From contig RDZE01000039.1 of NCBI GenBank assembly GCA_004293905.1, positions 1 through 64,000 of the forward strand: DNA of 64,000 bases, read 5' to 3'. The notes beneath the pieces were generated by a model. The model made no database searches. It was not told the origin of the DNA and worked only from the letters and a program-made list of their open reading frames with translations. The position numbers were made by a program, and so were the translations under genes. This document shows positions 7,892 through 17,080 of the stretch, in pieces. Within the stretch, counting starts at the first letter, position 1. Each line of letters begins with the position of its first letter. This DNA comes from Cytophagales bacterium. Lineage in GTDB: Bacteria > Bacteroidota > Bacteroidia > Cytophagales > Microscillaceae.

Positions 7892-8995
7892 TTAATTGAT
7901 GATAAAAGAGGAATCTAAATGAACTAAAATAATACGGTGATTGCCTGTATCGGCAATGGCAAGGGTGTTTTGGTCAGTGGCTATAGAAAATGCCCAATAG
8001 AGTGTATTTTCGGTGGTGCGTATGGTGTCTAAGTTTTCACTGCCCGTAGTGAAGTTTTTTTGCCCAATGAGGTCATCGGCGGGCTGGTTGTTTTGGGTAG
8101 GTACTTTCACATACCACAAAAGTCGGCTATTGCCTGTATCGGCAATCCAAATGCCTGTTTTATAAAAACAAATGTCATAAGTCCAGCTAAGGGTATTGGC
8201 TTTGGGAAATAAATCAAATTGATTCATGCCATTCTGTTCGGGGTTGGGCTGCCCGATGAGTGTTTGGGCTTTTTGCTGAAAAGCATCTTTCCAATTTTCC
8301 CAAAGTAAAATGCGGTAGTATTGTGTATCGGCAATGGCTAACTGCCCTGTTTGTGGATTTATTTTGACGGCATAAGGCCACACTGCATTGGCAGGGTCAT
8401 AGTCGCGCTCTTCAAAACTATTTTGCCCAATTACGCCATCGGCTTCTGCAAATGATTGGGTGGGTATATTCTCATAAAATAATACTCTTCTGTTGCCCGT
8501 ATCGGCTATCCATAAGCGTTTCCCATCAGAAAAAACTCCATAACACCAATATAGGCTTTTCGCATTAGGTGGCTGACTGATGCCTTTGATATTGGGCAAA
8601 TTGCTCTCAAAATCGGGTTGCCCAATGACTATATCGGCAGGTTGTGCGTTTTGGGTCGGAATTTCGTTCCATATCAATACTCTATGATTCCAAGCATCTG
8701 CCACAATGAGTTTTTTGCCATCAGTCCATAAACCAGAAGGGTAGAGTAGAGAACTTGCAGACACTTCTCCTTCGTTGTTTCTTCCTGTATGTTGCATTTG
8801 GTATTGCCCCAATACAACCTCTGGAGCTTGGTGCATTTCAGTAGGTATTTTTTTCCAAATGAATACCCTATTTTGGGCTGTATCGGCTACAAAAAGCATA
8901 TTGTTTTTGATAAAAACGCCTCTTGGTGCTAAGAGTGGGTTGTTATTATCGCCTTTGAATATCTGTTTTGTGTTCAGTTCGTAGCTTGTATTCAT
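7892..8995 (-). CDS. NHL-repeat (beta-propeller) protein
   Basis: The 367-residue protein consists of about five to six repeats with cores such as FVADTAQNRVFIW, VADAWNHRVLIW, IADTGNRRVLFY and IADTGNHRII, separated by IGQxxF segments. This is the NHL-repeat beta-propeller pattern, usually a binding scaffold rather than an enzyme. There is no clear signal peptide, so it may be cytoplasmic. It is encoded 13 bp downstream of hypE in the same direction. Its place in the locus suggests a role in hydrogenase maturation or partner binding, but no direct evidence is visible. Confidence 0.8.
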   Translation of the reverse strand: MNTSYELNTKQIFKGDNNNPLLAPRGVFIKNNMLFVADTAQNRVFIWKKIPTEMHQAPEVVLGQYQMQHTGRNNEGEVSASSLLYPSGLWTDGKKLIVADAWNHRVLIWNEIPTQNAQPADIVIGQPDFESNLPNIKGISQPPNAKSLYWCYGVFSDGKRLWIADTGNRRVLFYENIPTQSFAEADGVIGQNSFEERDYDPANAVWPYAVKINPQTGQLAIADTQYYRILLWENWKDAFQQKAQTLIGQPNPEQNGMNQFDLFPKANTLSWTYDICFYKTGIWIADTGNSRLLWYVKVPTQNNQPADDLIGQKNFTTGSENLDTIRTTENTLYWAFSIATDQNTLAIADTGNHRIILVHLDSSFIIN

Positions 8996-9008
8996 GAGAG
9001 TGTATATC

Positions 9009-10064
9009 TTAACAAATTCTTGGTAATTGTTCTCCTATGGGCATATTGACCACCCTTTTCCCTCCTATTTGGCTGTTCAAAACGACTTGTTTGGGGTGCT
9101 GTTCTACTACTTTTCCAATGATGGCAGCTTCTTTGCCTTCTGGGAGCGATTTTAGAAGTTCGAGATAATCATTGGCTATTTTTTCATCTACGATACTGAT
9201 GAAAATACCTTCATTGGCTACATAGAGGGGGTCAAGCCCTAAGATTTCACAAGCCCCTTCTACTTGTTCGGCTATGGGTATGTATTTTTGGTGTAGTTCT
9301 ATGCCTATTTTTGCATCGCGCGCTACTTCATTGAGCACTGCGGCTACTCCACCCCGTGTAGGGTCTTTGAGCAGGTGAATTTGTTCGCCGAAGTGGTCTA
9401 AAAGTATCTTTGTGGCGTGGTGTAGTGCTTTAGTATCACTTTGCAGGGTGGTTTCGAAGGTAAGTCCTTCTCTGACAGACATAATGGCTATACCGTGATT
9501 GGCTATACTTCCGCTGATGATGATGGCATCATTGGGTTTGATACGTTGTAGGCTAATTTGGGCTTTGGGGTGTAGTGTTCCGATGCCTGCCGTGTTGATG
9601 AAAATTTTATCTCCTTTTCCTTTTTCTACTACTTTAGTATCACCTGTAACTATCTGAATGCCTGCTTTTTCAGTAGCTACTTTAATGGCTAATAGTATTT
9701 CCCAAAGTTCTTCCATTGTGAGTCCTTCTTCTAAAATAAAACTAAGTGAAAGGTATTGAGGAATGGCACCACACATGGCTAAGTCGTTCAATGTGCCATG
9801 AATGGCTAACTCGCCGATATTACTATTGGGGAAAAATAGGGGTGAAATCACAAAACTATCTGTAGTAAAGGCTATTTGACCAGTGATAGGCAAGATAGCA
9901 CCATCGTGTTTTTGGGCAAGAATTTCGTTGTTCAGAATATTAAAAACGCCACTTTCTAAAAGTTGATTGGTGAGTAAGCCACCACTGCCGTGCCCTAAGG
10001 TGATGACCTCAAAGTCTAATTTTGGCATAGGGCATTGCAGTTGCATAGAGAGTTTAGGTTGCAT
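9009..10064 (-). CDS. hypE: hydrogenase maturation protein HypE
   Basis: HypE (351 residues) dehydrates the carbamoyl group placed on its C-terminal cysteine by HypF, giving the thiocyanate that becomes the CN ligands of the [NiFe] site. The sequence begins with ITLGHGSGG, contains the ATP-binding GDTKVVEKG and the LKDPTRGGVA motif of the PurM/SelD-like fold, and ends in PRIC with the essential terminal cysteine. The gene follows hypD by 12 bp. Confidence 0.96.
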   Translation of the reverse strand: MQPKLSMQLQCPMPKLDFEVITLGHGSGGLLTNQLLESGVFNILNNEILAQKHDGAILPITGQIAFTTDSFVISPLFFPNSNIGELAIHGTLNDLAMCGAIPQYLSLSFILEEGLTMEELWEILLAIKVATEKAGIQIVTGDTKVVEKGKGDKIFINTAGIGTLHPKAQISLQRIKPNDAIIISGSIANHGIAIMSVREGLTFETTLQSDTKALHHATKILLDHFGEQIHLLKDPTRGGVAAVLNEVARDAKIGIELHQKYIPIAEQVEGACEILGLDPLYVANEGIFISIVDEKIANDYLELLKSLPEGKEAAIIGKVVEQHPKQVVLNSQIGGKRVVNMPIGEQLPRIC

Positions 10065-10076
10065 GTTTTCTTGTTT

Positions 10077-11192
10077 TTATTGAGTGATGATGCTTTCTGT
10101 TTCTTCTTTGGTTTGGGCAAAATGATAATAAGCAGCGCAAGCCCCTTCAGAAGATACCATAGGTGCGCCTAAAGGAGTGATAGGGGTACATTTTTTACCA
10201 AATTGGGAGCATTGGTGTGGTTTTTTGATGCCTTTGAGCACCTGCCCTGCTATACACTCGGAAGATTCTTGGGCTTTTTCAAGTGTGATTTCAAATTTTT
10301 GGTCTGCATCGTACAGTGCCAATTCGGGGCGTAGTGCGTAGCCACTTTTAGGAATAGTGCCGATACCGCGCCATTCTCTATCGCATATCTCAAAGACCTG
10401 AGCCATTATTTTGCGTGCTTCGGGGTTGCCTTCGGGCTTTACTACGCGGCTGTATTGGTTTTCGAGATGGGCTTTTCCTTGTTCTAATTGTTGCACTACT
10501 TTGTAAATACCCTCTAATAAATCTACAGGCTCGAAACCCGTTACGACTATCGGAATTTGGTAGCGTTGCACAATAGGCTCGTATTCGCTTAAACCCATAA
10601 TAGTACATACATGCCCTGCGGCTAAAAAACCTTGTATGGTGGCGGTTTCATCTTGCATAACGGCTTCCATCGCAGGTGGCACTAATACATGGGAGGCAAG
10701 AATGGAGTAGTTGGTAATGCCTTGCCTTTGGGCGTGCAAAACAGAAAGTGCATTGGCAGGGGCAGTAGTTTCGAAACCTACCGCAAAAAAGACAACTTCT
10801 TTTTGAGGGTTTTCTTTGGCTAACTGTACGGCTTCTAAAGGCGAATAAAGTATTCTAACCTCTGCACCTTGCGCTTTGGCTTCTAAGAGGCTTTTTTGGG
10901 AGCCCGGTACGCGGAGCATGTCGCCAAAAGAGCAAAGTATGACATTGGGTTGTTGTGCTAAATAGACTGCTTTATCGATAAGATGCAAAGGGGTAACGCA
11001 AACAGGGCAACCCGGTCCGTGTACCATTTGTACTTTTTGGGGAAGCATGGAAAGCAGTCCATTTTTGACTAAACTGTGTGTTTGTCCTCCGCATACTTCC
11101 ATGATAGTCCATGTTTGTGTGGTGATTTGGTTGAGTTTGTGAATGTATTTTTCTACCCATTCGGGGTTGCGGTATTCGGTGATGTATTTCAT
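10077..11192 (-). CDS. hypD: hydrogenase maturation protein HypD
   Basis: HypD (371 residues) is the [4Fe-4S] scaffold on which, with HypC, the Fe(CN)2CO unit is put together. Visible motifs are MEVCGGQTHS, the GPGCPVCVTP loop with its CxxC thiols, GFETTAPA, and the C-terminal cysteine cluster (ECIAGQVLKG, then CSQFGKKC and GACAAYY). The length is normal. It lies 17 bp after hypC. Confidence 0.96.
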   Translation of the reverse strand: MKYITEYRNPEWVEKYIHKLNQITTQTWTIMEVCGGQTHSLVKNGLLSMLPQKVQMVHGPGCPVCVTPLHLIDKAVYLAQQPNVILCSFGDMLRVPGSQKSLLEAKAQGAEVRILYSPLEAVQLAKENPQKEVVFFAVGFETTAPANALSVLHAQRQGITNYSILASHVLVPPAMEAVMQDETATIQGFLAAGHVCTIMGLSEYEPIVQRYQIPIVVTGFEPVDLLEGIYKVVQQLEQGKAHLENQYSRVVKPEGNPEARKIMAQVFEICDREWRGIGTIPKSGYALRPELALYDADQKFEITLEKAQESSECIAGQVLKGIKKPHQCSQFGKKCTPITPLGAPMVSSEGACAAYYHFAQTKEETESIITQ

Positions 11193-11209
11193 ATTTGTAT
11201 GGTTTTGAG

Positions 11210-11464
11210 TTAGTTTTCAGGCATTAATTCGTCTAATTCGCCTATTTCGGCAAGGTATTGAAATGTTTTTTTGGCTTCTTGCTCATCTACAATGCTGATG
11301 GCTACGCCAACGTGTACGAGCACATAGTCATTGATTTTGGCAGCGGGCACCATCTCGAGGCTTGCTTCTTTGATGATGCCTCCAAATTGTACTTTTGCCA
11401 TGCGTGTGGTATCATTGAATTGTTTTTCGATGGATATGATTTTACCCGGAATTGCTAAACACAT
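11210..11464 (-). CDS. hypC: hydrogenase maturation chaperone HypC
   Basis: The 84-residue HypC/HupF-type chaperone starts with MCLAIPGKI, which includes the essential Cys2 that binds the iron complex and the large-subunit precursor, and has the VHVGVAISIVDEQEA segment of the OB-fold. Its ATG overlaps the 3' end of hypF by 10 bp, indicating one transcript. Confidence 0.96.
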   Translation of the reverse strand: MCLAIPGKIISIEKQFNDTTRMAKVQFGGIIKEASLEMVPAAKINDYVLVHVGVAISIVDEQEAKKTFQYLAEIGELDELMPEN

Positions 11465-13758
11465 AATTGTAAATTGTTTTTAAGGTTTATGGAATAATGT
11501 CCTACTATAAGTTGCCCAAAGGCTATATTTTCGTCATTGGTTGGTATTTTTTCGTGAAAATGGAGTTGGTATTTTTTTTCTAATCTTTGTTTTAAAAGTG
11601 TGATTAAAAGCATATTTTGGAATACGCCTCCACTAAAAGCCAACTGTTGTACTTGTTGCTTTTCAGCGATGTGGTCTATGTATTCTACACATCTGATATG
11701 GAGTTTGAGTGCTATGTATTCCTTATTTTTTTTATTTTCTATGTCTTTTTGTATTTCTTGCCAGCAGTGCAATGGGTCGGGGGCGGGTTCGATGATGGTA
11801 TTTTTCCGCCATGCTTTCCAAGCCATTTGCTCGAGATAGGCGGCGGCTTGCCCCTCGTATGATGCTTTATCGAGGAGGGAAAGTGAGGCAGCTACGGCAT
11901 CGAACACTCTGCCCATGCTGGAGGTTTTGAGTGTGTTTTGAGTGAGTATTTTTTGGTAGATATTCCATTCTGTAGTTGTAAAAAGAGGTTGTATATTTTC
12001 GTAAGAGGTTTGGTATTGATGTGCTAAACACAAGGCTGATAGGCGTGGTTCTTTGGGCATTTTATCGCCTAATATGAAGGGAAAGTAGGGCAGATGGTGT
12101 ACTCTTTCTATCTGTTTTTGTTGATAAACAAAAAATTCTCCTCCCCATATTTGCCCATCAGTTCCCCAGCCCGTACCGTCCCAGATAATTCCTAATATTT
12201 TTTCGTTGGAATCAAGGAGTGTTTTTTCGGCTAAAATGGCTGCAAAATGCGCTGTATGATGCTGTACTTGTAGGAGTGGGATTTGGTACTTTTCGCTGAG
12301 TGTTTTTCCCCATTGTGTGGAAAAATATTCGGGGTGTTGGTCAGTGATTATCTTTTGGGGTTGCGTGTTGAAAAGTTGTAGGTAGTGTTGTATGATATGA
12401 CAATAGTTTTCTTGAGCCTCGAGGCTGTCTATATCGCCTATATATTGAGAAAGAAATATATTTTTTTGGTGTGAAAGAGCGATAGTGCTTTTCATCATTG
12501 CTCCTGTGGCGAGCATGGTGTCTTTCTGTAAAATATTGGTTGAATCTATATAATTGGGTGCAAATCCTCGCGCGCGCCTTAGGAGGTGGGTGTGGTTTTG
12601 TTCGTCTAATTGAACTATACTATCATCTTGCGGAATGAGTATGGGGCGGTTGTGTGTGATGATATAATCGGCGATGAGTGCTAACTCTGAAAAGGCTTTT
12701 TCATTGGTAAATACGATGGGTTGTTGGCTAAGATTGCCACTTGTTGCAACGATTGGTTTTTTAAATTTTTGGAGTAGAATGGCAAAAAGTGGGTTGTAGG
12801 GCATCATAATACCTACTTTGTCGAGTTGTGGGGCTATTTCTTGGAGTGCTATTGTGTGTTTTGCTTCGGCGAGAATGGGAAGCAAGACAATGGGACTTTC
12901 AGAACTTTCTAAGCAGTTTTTGGCTTTTTCAGAAAGTACTATGTCTTTTGTTATACTTTCAACATCGGGATACATGAGCGCAAAAGGCTTATGAGGGCGT
13001 TTTTTGCGTTGGCGTAGGGTGCGTATGGCTTTGGCTTGTGTGGCATCGCAGGTAAGCAAATAACCTCCTATCCCTTTAATGGCTACAATTTTTCCGTCTT
13101 TCCAATATTGTATGATTTCATTCAGGATAGTAGGTGTATGTGTATAAAGTGGTATGAGTGTGTTGTTTTCGTTTTGTTCTTGGTGAATTACTTGGTAGCT
13201 GTGTATATCAATCGCGCATTGTGGGCAACTATTCGTTTGCGAATAATATCTTCTATCTTGAGGATTTTGATACTCTTGTTGGCAGTGTTTGCAGGGTTCA
13301 AAATGTCGCATTGTGGTATGTATGCGGTCATAGGGCAGTTTTTCAATGATGGAGTAGCGCACTCCACAATTGGTGCAGGTAATGAATGGATATAAATAAC
13401 GCCTATTGTGGGGGTCGAAAAGTTCGCTTTTGCATGCTTCGCAGAGGGCAGCATCTGGAGTAATGAGTAATTGAGGGGTGTAGTTGGTTTGGCTGTGTTT
13501 GATTTCGAAATTATCAAAGTATCTTTCTTCCATTTGGGCTATCTCTACTTGCGTAATTTTAGCCAATGGTGGGCTTTGCAAAAGTAACTGGTCTTTGAAG
13601 TGGCTCAGTTGTGTGTCTTCTGCATTGATTTCAATATGCACACCATTGGCATCGTTGCTTACCCAGCCTTTTAACTTCATTTCTTGAGCCAAACGAAATA
13701 CAAAAGGTCTGAAGCCTACGCCTTGTACTTGTCCCAAAATATGAAGGTGATAGGTCAT
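11455..13758 (-). CDS. hypF: hydrogenase maturation carbamoyltransferase HypF
   Basis: HypF (767 residues from the chosen start) makes carbamoyl-AMP and moves the carbamoyl group to HypE. Domains in order: acylphosphatase (residues 1-90, GQVQGVGFRPF), two zinc-finger units (CEACKSEL, CTNCG, CKHCQQEY, CPQC; about 105-190), a YrdC-like domain (about 210-390) and a Kae1-like domain with HHTAHFAAILAE. The start at 13758 is set by homology to the acylphosphatase start and by an ATGA overlap with the hypB stop codon; the frame is open further upstream, but that part would lie inside hypB. Confidence 0.95.
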   Translation of the reverse strand: MTYHLHILGQVQGVGFRPFVFRLAQEMKLKGWVSNDANGVHIEINAEDTQLSHFKDQLLLQSPPLAKITQVEIAQMEERYFDNFEIKHSQTNYTPQLLITPDAALCEACKSELFDPHNRRYLYPFITCTNCGVRYSIIEKLPYDRIHTTMRHFEPCKHCQQEYQNPQDRRYYSQTNSCPQCAIDIHSYQVIHQEQNENNTLIPLYTHTPTILNEIIQYWKDGKIVAIKGIGGYLLTCDATQAKAIRTLRQRKKRPHKPFALMYPDVESITKDIVLSEKAKNCLESSESPIVLLPILAEAKHTIALQEIAPQLDKVGIMMPYNPLFAILLQKFKKPIVATSGNLSQQPIVFTNEKAFSELALIADYIITHNRPILIPQDDSIVQLDEQNHTHLLRRARGFAPNYIDSTNILQKDTMLATGAMMKSTIALSHQKNIFLSQYIGDIDSLEAQENYCHIIQHYLQLFNTQPQKIITDQHPEYFSTQWGKTLSEKYQIPLLQVQHHTAHFAAILAEKTLLDSNEKILGIIWDGTGWGTDGQIWGGEFFVYQQKQIERVHHLPYFPFILGDKMPKEPRLSALCLAHQYQTSYENIQPLFTTTEWNIYQKILTQNTLKTSSMGRVFDAVAASLSLLDKASYEGQAAAYLEQMAWKAWRKNTIIEPAPDPLHCWQEIQKDIENKKNKEYIALKLHIRCVEYIDHIAEKQQVQQLAFSGGVFQNMLLITLLKQRLEKKYQLHFHEKIPTNDENIAFGQLIVGHYSINLKNNLQLCV

Positions 13759-14489
13759 ACGGTTTGTGCGGCATCTGCTACTAAGTTGGTTTCTCTTTTT
13801 TCTTTGAGTTTGGCAACTAACCAATTGCACCAAGCCTCTATGCCTTCGCCAGAAGTACTGGAAACTGTTATGTGTTCTATATTGGGGTTTACTTCTTTAG
13901 CATCTTTGATAACTGCCTCTACCGAAAAAGGTAAATAAGGTAATAAATCGGCTTTAGAAATGAGCATCATTTCGCTGGTAAGAAACATTTTGGGGTACTT
14001 GCGGGGTTTGTCGTCTCCTTCGGTAGTGGCGATGAGCGTAATGCGGTAATCTTCGCCCAAATCGAAAGAGGCAGGGCAAACTAAATTACCAACATTTTCT
14101 ATAATAAGTACATCGGTATTGTCTATGTCTATCTTTTGCATTGCCTGCCATATCATCTGTGCTTCTAAGTGGCAGATGCCTCCTGTTACGATTTGTAGTG
14201 CCTCTATGCCTGTTTGTTTTATTCTCTCGGCATCGCGTTCGGTTTCGAGGTCGCCTACCAATACTTTGATTCTTAGGCGGTCTTTGAGGCGTTTGGCGGT
14301 TTCTTGCAAAAGGGTGGTTTTGCCGCTTCCTGCCGAAGATACTATATTGATGAGTAAGATATTGCGTTCGTTTACTGCCTTACGAATGGCATCTGCTACA
14401 AAATCGTTGGCTTGGAGTAGGTGCATGGTGGTGTTGTCGCATTGGATAGTGCCACGTGCATTTTTAGAAGAACGAGGTATTTGCATCAT
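13755..14489 (-). CDS. hypB: hydrogenase nickel-incorporation GTPase HypB
   Basis: HypB (244 residues) is the SIMIBI-class GTPase that helps deliver Ni2+ with HypA. The Walker A motif SSAGSGKTTLL is near residues 50-60, followed by VGDLETERDAERI, the HLEAQMIW segment and IIENVGNLVCP. There is no His-rich N-terminal stretch of the kind that stores nickel in some homologues. Storage may instead fall to the permease loop, but that is a guess. hypB lies between hypA (17 bp gap) and hypF (4-bp overlap). Confidence 0.95.
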   Translation of the reverse strand: MMQIPRSSKNARGTIQCDNTTMHLLQANDFVADAIRKAVNERNILLINIVSSAGSGKTTLLQETAKRLKDRLRIKVLVGDLETERDAERIKQTGIEALQIVTGGICHLEAQMIWQAMQKIDIDNTDVLIIENVGNLVCPASFDLGEDYRITLIATTEGDDKPRKYPKMFLTSEMMLISKADLLPYLPFSVEAVIKDAKEVNPNIEHITVSSTSGEGIEAWCNWLVAKLKEKRETNLVADAAQTV

Positions 14490-14506
14490 AATTTTATTGG
14501 TTTGGG

Positions 14507-14869
14507 TTAAGACTGATAGGTAAAATTTTCTTTGAAATGTACTTGACTAATGAGTAGTTCGTTTCCTTGAATGATTTGGTTGGTAGGCGTGCCACAACTG
14601 CACACAAAGCGATAATTTTGGACTGTATGCTCTTTTTGGCAAGCAGGGCAATGCACTACTATTGGTAAAAGGTCTATGTGCAGGGTAGTATTTGCGTATT
14701 GAGGTTCGGTTTGGGTAACTGCCTCAAAAGCAGATTGCATCAGTATAGGTTCTACATTGGCAAGTAACCCCACTTTTAGGTCTATTTGAGTGATTTGGGA
14801 TAGTTCTTCTTTAGAAAATTTATCTTCTAAGGTTCGGAATATACTACGGACTAATGAGATTTCGTGCAT
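14507..14869 (-). CDS. hypA: hydrogenase nickel chaperone HypA
   Basis: HypA (120 residues) starts MHEISLVRSI, containing His2, which binds nickel. The zinc site normally has two CxxC pairs. Here the first is normal (CPAC), but the second reads VCSCG, a CxC spacing, which is unusual for HypA. The gene opens the hyp part of the locus, 18 bp after the TPR gene. Confidence 0.93.
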   Translation of the reverse strand: MHEISLVRSIFRTLEDKFSKEELSQITQIDLKVGLLANVEPILMQSAFEAVTQTEPQYANTTLHIDLLPIVVHCPACQKEHTVQNYRFVCSCGTPTNQIIQGNELLISQVHFKENFTYQS

Positions 14870-14887
14870 ATTGTTCTATGAGAATTG

Positions 14888-16399
14888 TTAGGAAATAATA
14901 GACTTTAATTTTACGAGTGCCTCTATGTGTTTATTGGCTTCTTCTATGAAAGTTTCCTCTTCGGTAAGTTGTTTTATTTCTTGTGCTTTTTGCCACATAT
15001 CGGCATATCTTTCTTCGTTAAAGGGTTCTTCATTGCTTACATGCCAACTTGCCTCTAAGAAATTGAGAAGTGTAAGCATTCTTTCGTGAGGGAAATATTG
15101 GGCTTCTCTTATTTTTAATACTTCTTCGTAGAGTTCTAAGGCTTTGGCGTAGTTGTCGGCTTTTTTCATGGGAGGGTAGAGTGTCATCGCATTGGCGTAG
15201 TTGTTGCAAATGGTGGCATATTCTATTGGGAAGTTTTGTTTGTCGAAATAGCTGAGGGCTTCTTTGAAAGAGGAAGCACTAAGGGCAGCCCAAACGCTTC
15301 TTTTTTTGTTTTCATCGGGCATTTCGGAGTAAATGATGCCTAAATGATGGTGGATTTCGGCAAACATCTCAGGGGAGTCTTCTTTGGTAAATATTTTGAG
15401 TGCGCTTTGGAAAGTTTCTAATGCACTTCGGTAAAATTGTGGATTGCCATTTTTTGACCAAGTGTATAATAACACAGCTTTTCTTACTAAGGCATTGGCT
15501 TGTAAAAAAATAGTACTGGGGTCATTGAGGTACTGTATGGCTTTATTGATGTACCCTAATGCTTCTGAAAAACTATCTTCTAAGTTGGCTATCCAAGTAG
15601 CATCGATGAGGAGCAATCCTGCTTCTGTCCATTTTTCTTTTTTCTCATAGTATTGAAGTGTATCCCAAAGTAAGGGTTTGAGTTTTTCCCAAAGAGCTGA
15701 ATCATAAGGAATTGTGAGTTTTTGCATCAATAGTTGTACTTGTATGTATTGTACAGAAAAAAAGGCTTCGGATTGTTTGGGTAGCCAAGCAAGGATAGTT
15801 GCGATGAGGTCTTCGGCAGCCTCGAGTTGTTCTGTATCTAAAAGTAAACTTAGGTATTGTTTGGCGGTGAATGCTTTTTGGTTGGAGTTGGGCGCAGTTT
15901 GAATTGCTTTTTGATAGTATTTTTGTGCTTCCACCATACCTGTTTCGCTATCGGCGTAGCCATAGTGGTAGGCAATGGCTAAGTTGTGGAGTTGTCTATA
16001 GGTATTTTTTTCTGCATCTTGGATATACTGAAAATCTATGGGGTAGTTGTTGAGTATTCTTGCAAAAGTATCCCATTCTTTTCTGGTTTCGGGTAGGTTT
16101 TGGGTGTAGTGCCAAGTTTTTTCCAGATTTCCCAATAAGCCAAATACAAAAGCCAAGAAGTTGTTTTTTTCTAACTCTAAAGGTTCAAGGAAAAGATAAG
16201 GAGGTATGATATTGTTCCAATCGAGCATCACCTTGAATCCTTTTTCTTCTACGGCTATGCTTATCTGAGATTGGTTATTTTCAATGGTTGCTATGTCTTC
16301 GCAAGGCTCTATATGAAGAAGTTCGTGTAGTCTTTCTTCAGTGGCAATCCATTCTTCTATGGTTTTGATTTGATTAGTTGGGGTGTAAATTGATAACAT
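14888..16399 (-). CDS. TPR-repeat protein in the hydrogenase locus
   Basis: A soluble, helical protein of about 503 residues. Several tetratricopeptide-like pairs are visible, such as YHYGYADSETGMVEAQKYYQKAI and EIHHHLGIIYSEMPDENK, and AYA/ALELYEEVLKIREAQ near the C-terminus. I chose the ATG at 16399 (MLSIYTPTNQ) because the upstream ATG at 16462 would overlap the previous gene by 89 bp; the chosen one overlaps by 26 bp. The gene lies between hydrogenase-linked hypothetical genes and hypA. I infer a scaffold role in assembly of the enzyme, but no catalytic motif is visible. Confidence 0.75.
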   Translation of the reverse strand: MLSIYTPTNQIKTIEEWIATEERLHELLHIEPCEDIATIENNQSQISIAVEEKGFKVMLDWNNIIPPYLFLEPLELEKNNFLAFVFGLLGNLEKTWHYTQNLPETRKEWDTFARILNNYPIDFQYIQDAEKNTYRQLHNLAIAYHYGYADSETGMVEAQKYYQKAIQTAPNSNQKAFTAKQYLSLLLDTEQLEAAEDLIATILAWLPKQSEAFFSVQYIQVQLLMQKLTIPYDSALWEKLKPLLWDTLQYYEKKEKWTEAGLLLIDATWIANLEDSFSEALGYINKAIQYLNDPSTIFLQANALVRKAVLLYTWSKNGNPQFYRSALETFQSALKIFTKEDSPEMFAEIHHHLGIIYSEMPDENKKRSVWAALSASSFKEALSYFDKQNFPIEYATICNNYANAMTLYPPMKKADNYAKALELYEEVLKIREAQYFPHERMLTLLNFLEASWHVSNEEPFNEERYADMWQKAQEIKQLTEEETFIEEANKHIEALVKLKSIIS

Positions 16400-16679
16400 T
16401 TTGATTTGTTTTTTGAGTTCCACGTGCATCTTTTTGCATAGTTCTTTTGAATAGTTCGGCATGTAAAATTGCCTTTTTTTCCGATTCGTAGTCTGCCATT
16501 TCTTGGCATATAAATCGTAAGGGGTCGTGTATAGAAATGTAGAGCATTGTCAGACACCATCGCCCTTTTGATGGGGCAATATAGTAGCGTACTTCACTGT
16601 CTTTGAGCCAAGCACCTTCTTGCATGAATATCCAATCTTGGGCAGTACCTTTAGTTTCGGGTGAAAATTGTAGTGTCAT
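16374..16679 (-). CDS. hydrogenase-associated hypothetical protein
   Basis: A 101-residue protein rich in aromatic residues (DWIFMQEGAWLKDSEVRYYI, then RWCLTMLYISIHDPLRFIC). No known motif, signal peptide or membrane helix is seen. It is encoded 24 bp downstream of another small gene and overlaps the TPR gene, so it is co-transcribed with the hydrogenase genes. I do not recognise the family. Confidence 0.65.
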   Translation of the reverse strand: MTLQFSPETKGTAQDWIFMQEGAWLKDSEVRYYIAPSKGRWCLTMLYISIHDPLRFICQEMADYESEKKAILHAELFKRTMQKDARGTQKTNQNVINLHPN

Positions 16680-16703
16680 GGTATCTAACAGTGGTTTAGG
16701 TTC

Positions 16704-17075
16704 TTATAAATTAATGACTAACATTTTTCTTTTTTCTCTGATTTCGTATTCTAATGTGCGGTCTTCATTGGGTATTTCGTTGTCTATCAATGTTTCTCTG
16801 ATGGAAATGCTTTTTTCAGGGTTTTCACCTCTTTGTTTGAGCATTTGCATGGCGGGTTGGTGTAGTTTTTTGAATACTTCGTCAGTATAACTCACAATGA
16901 ACAGCTTTTTAATGGCTACTTGGTAAGCGATATACACAAAGGGGCTTTCGCCAAAAAGTGCATCAGCTATAGTTTTATGCAGTATAATATGGTCGTTTTT
17001 GAGGTATACTTTTGGGATATTCTCATTGTTTTGTTCGCGCAGTTGGTCTATGTATTTGGCTGGTGGTATGAACAT
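16704..17075 (-). CDS. hydrogenase-associated hypothetical protein
   Basis: A 123-residue soluble protein beginning MFIPPAKYIDQLREQ. It has alternating strand/helix pattern (FVYIAYQVAIKKLFIVSYTDE) and a charged C-terminal half. No catalytic motif can be named. It starts 5 bp after the end of the maturation protease gene, so it belongs to the structural-gene operon. Confidence 0.7.
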   Translation of the reverse strand: MFIPPAKYIDQLREQNNENIPKVYLKNDHIILHKTIADALFGESPFVYIAYQVAIKKLFIVSYTDEVFKKLHQPAMQMLKQRGENPEKSISIRETLIDNEIPNEDRTLEYEIREKRKMLVINL

Positions 17076-17080
17076 AGTAT

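Noticed and set aside
13036-13395. 119-codon + strand frame rich in Cys and Val
   Set aside because: Antisense to the zinc-finger and YrdC regions of hypF.
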